From positions 1 through 5,924 of the forward strand of contig DJAN01000223.1 in assembly GCA_002429615.1 (NCBI GenBank): DNA of 5,924 nt, in the 5' to 3' direction. The translations under genes and the position numbers were made by a program. Shown here one piece after another: positions 1 to 5,924 of the stretch. The notes under the pieces were generated by a model, which was not told where the DNA came from, ran no database searches, and was given only the letters and a program-made list of their open reading frames with translations. Each line of letters begins with the position of its first letter. Within the stretch, counting starts at the first letter, position 1. The DNA comes from Lysobacteraceae bacterium UBA6001 (GTDB taxonomy: Bacteria; Pseudomonadota; Gammaproteobacteria; Xanthomonadales; Xanthomonadaceae).

Positions 1-20
1 TGAAGCCGCTCCTACAAGGG
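1..20 (-). repeat. Edge of a REP-like intergenic palindromic repeat (truncated by window start)
   Basis: Read on the minus strand, these bases give CCCTTGTAGGAGCGGCTTCA. From memory this is the 5' half of an abundant intergenic palindrome in Pseudomonas and in Lysobacter/Luteimonas/Stenotrophomonas-type genomes, where GTAGGAGCGGCTTC is followed by its self-complementary partner (GCCGC...). Only one arm is inside the window, so the hairpin cannot be confirmed here. Such repeats lie between genes, which suggests that no coding sequence runs into this end of the window. Confidence 0.55.
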
Positions 21-38
21 GAGGGAACAGGGTGGGGG
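18..38 (+). other. Putative G-quadruplex motif upstream of dapB
   Basis: Four consecutive G-runs are visible: four Gs at 18-21, three at 23-25, three at 30-32 and five at 34-38. They are separated by loops of 1, 4 and 1 bases (A, AACA, T). This satisfies the canonical G3+ N1-7 rule on the plus (non-template) strand. The motif directly abuts the REP-like arm and lies about 100 bases upstream of the dapB start. Whether it folds or affects dapB expression is inference. Confidence 0.5.
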
Positions 39-60
39 CAGCGTGCGAGCAGAACGGTAT

Positions 61-78
61 ATGCCGCGCCGTCGGCAT
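61..78. repeat. Short perfect inverted repeat (ATGCCG-N6-CGGCAT)
   Basis: ATGCCG at 61-66 and CGGCAT at 73-78 are exact reverse complements separated by six bases. The dyad lies 45 bp upstream of the candidate dapB promoter's -10 region. It could be an operator-like site or simply a small hairpin. No known regulator motif is recognised, and a 6-bp arm can occur by chance at this GC content. Confidence 0.3.
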
Positions 79-105
79 GACGCATGTGACCCCATCATCC
101 AGGGC

Positions 106-134
106 TTCCCAGCATCGCCCCCAGCCGCTAGCCT
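106..134 (+). promoter_or_regulatory. Candidate dapB promoter, possibly giving a leaderless mRNA
   Basis: TTCCCA at 106-111 (4/6 to TTGACA) and TAGCCT at 129-134 (fits the relaxed TANNNT -10 pattern of Xanthomonas-type promoters) are separated by an optimal 17 bases. Transcription would start about 7 bases after the -10 element, which is at or next to the dapB ATG at 141. The bases just before that ATG (GCTAGCCTGCGCCC) contain no purine-rich Shine-Dalgarno sequence, which fits a leaderless transcript. Both boxes are weak matches, so this is a suggestion. A weaker TATATG at 58-63 was also seen. Confidence 0.33.
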
Positions 135-140
135 GCGCCC

Positions 141-863
141 ATGAATACGCCGACCCCGCCCCTGAAACTGCTGATCCACGGTGCCTCCGGGCGCATGGGT
201 CAGGCCCTGCTGCGACTGGCCGCCGAAGATCCCGCGCTGGAAGTGGTCGCGGCCGTGGTCGGGCGCGCGCCCAGCCAGCGCGTGGTCGACGGCGTGCCGC
301 ATTTCGCCGCCAGCGAACTGGCCGGCGCGCCCCCGTTCGACGTGGCGGTCGATTTCAGCCTGCCGCAGGGGTTCTCGCCGCTGTTGGCGCTGTGCATGCA
401 GCGTGGCGTCGGGCTCGTCTCCGGCACCACCGGCCTGGCCGCGGAGCAGCGCGAGGCGCTTGCGCAGGCGGCGACCCGGATTCCGCTGGTGTGGGCCTCC
501 AACTTCAGCCTCGGTGTCGCCGTGTTGGCCGACCTGGTCGAGCGCGCCGCCGGCACGCTGCCGGGCTGGGATTGCGACATCGTCGAGTCACACCACATCC
601 ACAAGCAGGACGCGCCCTCCGGTACCGCGCTCACCCTCGGCGAGGCGGCCACCGGCAGCGGCGCGCAGCCGCGCTATGCCAGCCTGCGCGCCGGCGACAT
701 CGTCGGTGAGCATCTGGTGCAGTTCACCGGCATGGGCGAGCGGATCGAACTGGTGCACCGCGCCACCAACCGCGACATCTTCGCGCGTGGCGCGCTGCAT
801 GCCGCCAAGCGCTTGCTGGGGCGTGCGCCCGGCCTGTATCGCGTGCGCGATCTGCTTGGCTGA
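141..863 (+). CDS. dapB: 4-hydroxy-tetrahydrodipicolinate reductase (DapB)
   Basis: DapB is a cytosolic enzyme of the lysine/meso-diaminopimelate pathway. It reduces the hydroxy-tetrahydrodipicolinate made by DapA to tetrahydrodipicolinate with NAD(P)H. The 240-residue product shows the Rossmann nucleotide loop GASGRMG at 14-20, DFSLP at 71-75, SGTTG at 94-98 and the family signature ESHHIHKQDAPSGTA at 149-163. Catalytic H151 and K155 correspond to E. coli H159 and K163, and H152 and G161-T162 are substrate-binding positions. RAGDIVGEH at 183-191 and GERIEL at 199-204 belong to the C-terminal half. It is about 30 residues shorter than the E. coli enzyme (273), with losses in the N-terminal domain and after the signature; related Xanthomonadaceae proteins are similarly short, as far as I recall. 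The acidic residue that in E. coli precedes the cofactor-binding arginine (E38-R39) is absent here (V40-G41-R42), hinting at NADPH preference. The ATG at 141 places the Rossmann strand normally but has no Shine-Dalgarno. Confidence 0.97.
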   Translation: MNTPTPPLKLLIHGASGRMGQALLRLAAEDPALEVVAAVVGRAPSQRVVDGVPHFAASELAGAPPFDVAVDFSLPQGFSPLLALCMQRGVGLVSGTTGLAAEQREALAQAATRIPLVWASNFSLGVAVLADLVERAAGTLPGWDCDIVESHHIHKQDAPSGTALTLGEAATGSGAQPRYASLRAGDIVGEHLVQFTGMGERIELVHRATNRDIFARGALHAAKRLLGRAPGLYRVRDLLG

Positions 864-912
864 ACGGAGCGCACGCAACGCCGTGAAGGAATAGCGGCAT
901 TCCGTATTCATG

Positions 913-942
913 CTGGCAGTGCCGGGCGCTTGCCGCTACAAT
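913..942 (+). promoter_or_regulatory. Candidate carA operon promoter
   Basis: TACAAT at 937-942 matches the sigma-70 -10 consensus at 5 of 6 positions. CTGGCA at 913-918 matches TTGACA at 4 of 6, with an 18-base spacer. Transcription would begin around 947-951, leaving a leader of about 106-110 bases before the carA GTG at 1057. It is the best promoter-like sequence in the 193-base dapB-carA gap. No ArgR or other operator is recognised on it. The start site is inferred, not measured. Confidence 0.55.
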
Positions 943-960
943 TCCCGCTTGCCCGAACCT

Positions 961-995
961 AGCGTCGGACCGGTCCCCCGCACCGCGTCCGCGCT
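961..995 (+). promoter_or_regulatory. Leader hairpin 1 upstream of carA
   Basis: The left arm 961-974 pairs with the right arm 982-995 as 13 base pairs with two single-base bulges (T965 and C986), closing a 7-base C-rich loop (975-981). The stem segments are AGCG/CGCT, CGGAC/GTCCG and CGGT/ACCG, reading outward to inward. It contains the perfect palindrome GGACCGGTCC (967-976). It begins about 10 bases after the inferred transcription start. Only TTT (995-997) follows the stem, so it is a poor intrinsic terminator; a regulatory or mRNA-stabilising role is inference. Confidence 0.5.
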
Positions 996-1000
996 TTGCT

Positions 1001-1021
1001 GCAACCGGATTTTGCCGGTGC
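1001..1021 (+). promoter_or_regulatory. Leader hairpin 2 upstream of carA
   Basis: ACCGG at 1004-1008 pairs with CCGGT at 1015-1019 across a six-base ATTTTG loop. GC at 1001-1002 pairs with GC at 1020-1021 around a bulged A1003, giving 7 bp in total. The stem ends one base before the ATG of the micro-ORF at 1022. Its two arms are also complementary to the ACCGGT core of hairpin 1 (969-974), so the two structures could exchange partners. No U-tract follows, so it does not look like an intrinsic terminator. Confidence 0.4.
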
Positions 1022-1060
1022 ATGTCGGAGTCCCCCGCAGCCACAGCGAGATTCCCGTGA
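1022..1060 (+). CDS. Possible 12-codon upstream ORF (leader peptide) overlapping the carA start
   Basis: An ATG at 1022 opens a short frame encoding [12 protein letters not shown] and stops at the TGA 1058-1060. That stop overlaps the carA GTG (1057-1059) as GTGA, the usual geometry of translational coupling. The frame is +1 relative to carA. No good Shine-Dalgarno precedes its ATG, which directly abuts hairpin 2. The peptide is not enriched in arginine (one Arg) and does not look like a classic amino-acid attenuator peptide. It may be fortuitous; it is listed because the exact overlap is notable and carA itself has only a weak ribosome site. Confidence 0.22.
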   Translation: MSESPAATARFP

Positions 1061-2187
1061 CCCAACCCGCAATCCTTGTCCTCGAAGACGGCACCGTGTT
1101 CGAGGGCGAATCCGTAGGCGCCTCCGGGCTGTCGGTCGGCGAAGTGGTGTTCAACACCGCCATGACCGGCTACCAGGAAGTCGTCACCGACCCGTCCTAC
1201 GCCCGCCAGCTGGTCACGCTGACCTATCCGCACATCGGCAACACCGGTTTCACCGACCAGGACGACGAGGCCCGCAAGGTCTGGTCGGCCGGCCTGATCG
1301 TGCGCGACGTGCCGCGCCGCCCGAGCAACTGGCGCAGCCAGGTCTCGCTGCCGGAATGGCTGCAGGCGCGTGGTGTGGTGGCGATCTCCGGCATCGACAC
1401 CCGCAAGCTGACCCGCATCCTGCGCGAGAAGGGCGCCCAGAACGGCGCGCTGATGGCCGGCGACGACATCGACGTCGACAAGGCGTTGGAAGCGGCGCGC
1501 AAGTTCCCCGGGCTGAAGGGCATGGACCTGGCCAAGGTGGTCAGCACCGACAAGGCCTACCCGTGGACCGAGGGCCAACTGGACCTGGACCGCAATGAAT
1601 TCGTCAACGCCGCGCCGAAGTACAAGGTCGTGGCCTACGACTACGGCGTGAAGCTCAACATCCTGCGCATGCTCGCCGAGCGCGGCTGCGAGGTCACCGT
1701 GGTGCCGGCGCAGACCCCGGCCGCCGAGGTGCTGGCGATGAACCCGGATGGCGTGTTCCTGAGCAACGGCCCGGGCGATCCGGAGCCGTGCGATTACGCA
1801 ATCGCGGCGATCAAGGAATTCATCGCGCGCAAGATCCCGACCTTCGGCATCTGCCTGGGCCATCAGCTGCTGGCCCTGGCCAGTGGCGCCAAGACCCTGA
1901 AGATGGGTCATGGCCACCACGGTGCCAACCACCCGGTGCAGGACCTGGACGGCGGGCGGGTGATGATCACCTCGCAGAATCACGGCTTCGCCGTGGACGA
2001 GGCCAGCCTGCCGGCCAACGTGCGGGTGACCCATCGTTCGCTGTTCGACGGCACCAACCAGGGCATCGCGCTGACCGACGCGCCGGCCTTCAGCTTCCAG
2101 GGCCACCCGGAAGCCTCGCCGGGCCCGCATGACGTGTCGCCGCTGTTCGACCGTTTCGTGGCCATGATCGCGCAGGCCAAGGCCTGA
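1057..2187 (+). CDS. carA: Carbamoyl phosphate synthetase small (glutaminase) subunit CarA
   Basis: CarA hydrolyses glutamine and channels the ammonia to CarB for carbamoyl phosphate synthesis, which supplies arginine and pyrimidines. From the GTG at 1057 the product has 376 residues (E. coli 382). The N-terminal CPSase_sm domain (about 1-150) includes [13 protein letters not shown] (29-41) and DTRKLTR (114-120). The class I glutamine amidotransferase domain (about 190-376) has SNGPGDP (236-242), nucleophile elbow GICLGHQ (264-270, C266), SQNHGF (306-311) and [11 protein letters not shown] (349-359). The triad C266-H350-E352 sits at a constant -3 offset from E. coli C269-H353-E355, supporting the GTG start. 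An ATG 147 bases upstream (910) is in frame but lies before the inferred promoter and adds 49 unconserved residues. GTG has only a weak purine patch (GCGAG, 1046-1050). The TGA stop shares one base with the next ATG. Confidence 0.97.
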   Translation: MTQPAILVLEDGTVFEGESVGASGLSVGEVVFNTAMTGYQEVVTDPSYARQLVTLTYPHIGNTGFTDQDDEARKVWSAGLIVRDVPRRPSNWRSQVSLPEWLQARGVVAISGIDTRKLTRILREKGAQNGALMAGDDIDVDKALEAARKFPGLKGMDLAKVVSTDKAYPWTEGQLDLDRNEFVNAAPKYKVVAYDYGVKLNILRMLAERGCEVTVVPAQTPAAEVLAMNPDGVFLSNGPGDPEPCDYAIAAIKEFIARKIPTFGICLGHQLLALASGAKTLKMGHGHHGANHPVQDLDGGRVMITSQNHGFAVDEASLPANVRVTHRSLFDGTNQGIALTDAPAFSFQGHPEASPGPHDVSPLFDRFVAMIAQAKA

Positions 2188-2630
2188 TGAGCGCGATGCC
2201 GGCAACGCCGCGCCGCGGACGCCACTGGCGTCTGGCCGTGCTGGCGTTGCTGGTGCTGGCGGCCTATCCGGCCTTCGTGCTGATCGCGGTGTACACGCCG
2301 TGGTTCGCCGCCCACCTGCCGGGTGGACGCAATGGACCGGCCGATGCCTACCGCCACAGCCTGGCCAGTGCCATCGTCGCCTACACCCTGTCGCCGCGCT
2401 GCGTGGACTGGGTGACCGCGGTGATGGAGCGGGACGGGCAGGGCAACGCCAGCCGGGCGATGGACGCCCACAACAACCGGATCGGTGCGCGCCTGGGCGC
2501 CGCCGCTCCCAGCTGGGCCGCGATGCAGCGCGAAGTACGCGCCGCGGTCGACCACGGGGCGATCGATGCCGCATCGCCCGACCAGATCACCTGGCTCGCC
2601 CCCGAGGCGTGGCAGAACCGACTTTACTGA
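2187..2630 (+). CDS. Small single-pass membrane protein of unknown function between carA and carB (possible DUF6973-like domain)
   Basis: This 147-residue product has a basic N-terminus (R9, R10, R12, R15), then one hydrophobic segment at about 16-36, predicting N-in topology with a roughly 105-residue periplasmic C-terminal part. It contains two conserved-looking polar motifs, NGPADAYRH (49-57) and [13 protein letters not shown] (92-104), then an amphipathic tail (about 112-147). From memory these motifs resemble the NGxADAxRH...MDxxNNxxG pattern of DUF6973-type domains, whose function I do not know; the clustered D53, R56, H57, D93, H95 and N96-N97 could form an active or metal site, but that is inference. 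The ATG overlaps the carA stop by one base (TGATG), and the TGA stop lies 8 bases before carB, so translation is probably coupled. A second in-frame ATG at 2196 is possible. In Pseudomonas aeruginosa the gene at this position is, as I recall, an unrelated LysE-type exporter. Confidence 0.8.
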   Translation: MSAMPATPRRGRHWRLAVLALLVLAAYPAFVLIAVYTPWFAAHLPGGRNGPADAYRHSLASAIVAYTLSPRCVDWVTAVMERDGQGNASRAMDAHNNRIGARLGAAAPSWAAMQREVRAAVDHGAIDAASPDQITWLAPEAWQNRLY

Positions 2631-2633
2631 GGA
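2630..2633 (+). promoter_or_regulatory. carB ribosome binding site, overlapping the upstream stop codon
   Basis: AGGA at 2630-2633 (within TGAGGA, 2628-2633) lies five Cs before the carB ATG at 2639. Its first base is also the last base of the upstream gene's TGA stop, so ribosomes terminating there are positioned on the carB initiation site. This decides the carB start against the longer open frame that extends upstream to 2300. Confidence 0.7.
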
Positions 2634-2638
2634 CCCCC

Positions 2639-5877
<3,239 letters not shown>

Positions 5878-5881
<4 letters not shown>

Positions 5882-5924
5882 GAGCCCCCATCACCGCCAA
5901 GGGCGCGCAGCGCCTGCGCGAGGA
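5878..5924 (+). CDS. greA: Transcription elongation factor GreA, N-terminal fragment (cut by window end)
   Basis: GreA enters the secondary channel of RNA polymerase and stimulates transcript cleavage to rescue backtracked complexes. Only 15 complete codons are visible, reading [15 protein letters not shown]. They align with the E. coli GreA start (MTLRGAEKLREEL region), the first strand of the coiled-coil N-terminal domain. The ATG overlaps the carB TGA as ATGA and is preceded by AAGGAG at eight bases, so the start is well supported. The carB-greA adjacency is also known in pseudomonads. The rest of the gene lies outside the window, so integrity cannot be judged. Confidence 0.88.

Noticed and set aside
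32..709. A long plus-strand frame starting at 32 and overlapping dapB.
   Set aside because: It is out of frame with dapB, Arg/Ala/Gly-rich with no motif, and dapB itself is unambiguous.
888..903. GGAAT-N6-ATTCC inverted repeat after dapB as a transcription terminator.
   Set aside because: Only five base pairs, AT-containing, with no U-tract following. No convincing intrinsic terminator is visible between dapB and carA.
897..912. ATTCA at 906-910 as half of an ArgR operator for carA.
   Set aside because: The partner half-site (TGAAT at the right spacing) is not present; the corresponding bases read GCATT, so it does not fit an ARG box.
961..997. Leader hairpin 1 as an intrinsic terminator (classical attenuator).
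   Set aside because: The stem is strong but only three Ts follow, so simple Rho-independent termination is unlikely. It is kept as a possible regulatory structure instead.
910..1056. In-frame upstream extension of carA to an ATG at 910 (49 extra residues).
   Set aside because: The extra residues have no counterpart in CarA proteins, the ATG lies upstream of the best promoter's -10 box (937-942), and the GTG at 1057 gives the expected length and a constant offset of the catalytic triad.
724..2574. A 616-codon antisense frame crossing dapB, carA and the small gene.
   Set aside because: It spans three plus-strand genes and the intergenic promoter region, shows Arg/His/Gly-rich low-information sequence, and is best explained as a codon-bias shadow.
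2300..2638. In-frame upstream extension of carB to 2300 (113 extra residues).
   Set aside because: It overlaps the membrane-protein gene in another frame, its residues are Arg/Pro/Gly-rich shadow sequence, and the ATG at 2639 has a proper AGGA site and matches the conserved CarB N-terminus.

Overview
The window is a compact, high-GC (roughly two-thirds by eye), plus-strand stretch of a gammaproteobacterial chromosome. Gene order is dapB - carA - small membrane-protein gene - carB - greA (start only). Protein wording (short DapB, CarA beginning [12 protein letters not shown], a 1080-residue CarB beginning [10 protein letters not shown]), the dapB-carA-orf-carB-greA order and a REP-like repeat edge at the left end together suggest the Xanthomonadaceae/Lysobacteraceae (Xanthomonas, Stenotrophomonas, Lysobacter, Luteimonas or Pseudoxanthomonas type). 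Genus cannot be fixed from this window. No mobile element, CRISPR, tRNA or rRNA is seen.

Layout. Bases 1-140 are intergenic. They hold the cut edge of a REP-type palindrome, a four-run G-tract that fits a G-quadruplex, a small dyad, and a candidate promoter placed so that the dapB mRNA would be almost leaderless. dapB (141-863) encodes 4-hydroxy-tetrahydrodipicolinate reductase. The 193-base dapB-carA gap (864-1056) carries a good candidate promoter (-10 TACAAT at 937-942) and a structured leader: a 13-bp bulged hairpin at 961-995, a second hairpin at 1001-1021, and a 12-codon upstream reading frame (1022-1060) whose stop codon overlaps the carA GTG start. carA (1057-2187) is followed without a gap by a 147-codon gene (2187-2630) for a single-pass membrane protein with an unassigned C-terminal domain. 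carB (2639-5881) follows after 8 bases, and greA starts inside the end of carB through an ATGA overlap at 5878.

How the genes work together. CarA (glutaminase) and CarB (synthetase) form carbamoyl phosphate synthetase, which feeds arginine and pyrimidine synthesis. The residues expected for glutamine hydrolysis, both ATP sites and ornithine/UMP/IMP regulation are present. DapB serves lysine and peptidoglycan synthesis and appears to be a separate transcription unit, although read-through is possible because no convincing terminator lies between dapB and carA. GreA rescues paused RNA polymerase. The tight junctions from carA to greA imply one polycistronic mRNA with translational coupling.

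This is mostly a housekeeping region. The items most worth a second look are the carA leader (two hairpins able to pair alternatively, plus a start-overlapping micro-ORF) and the membrane-anchored protein between the two cytosolic CPSase subunits.
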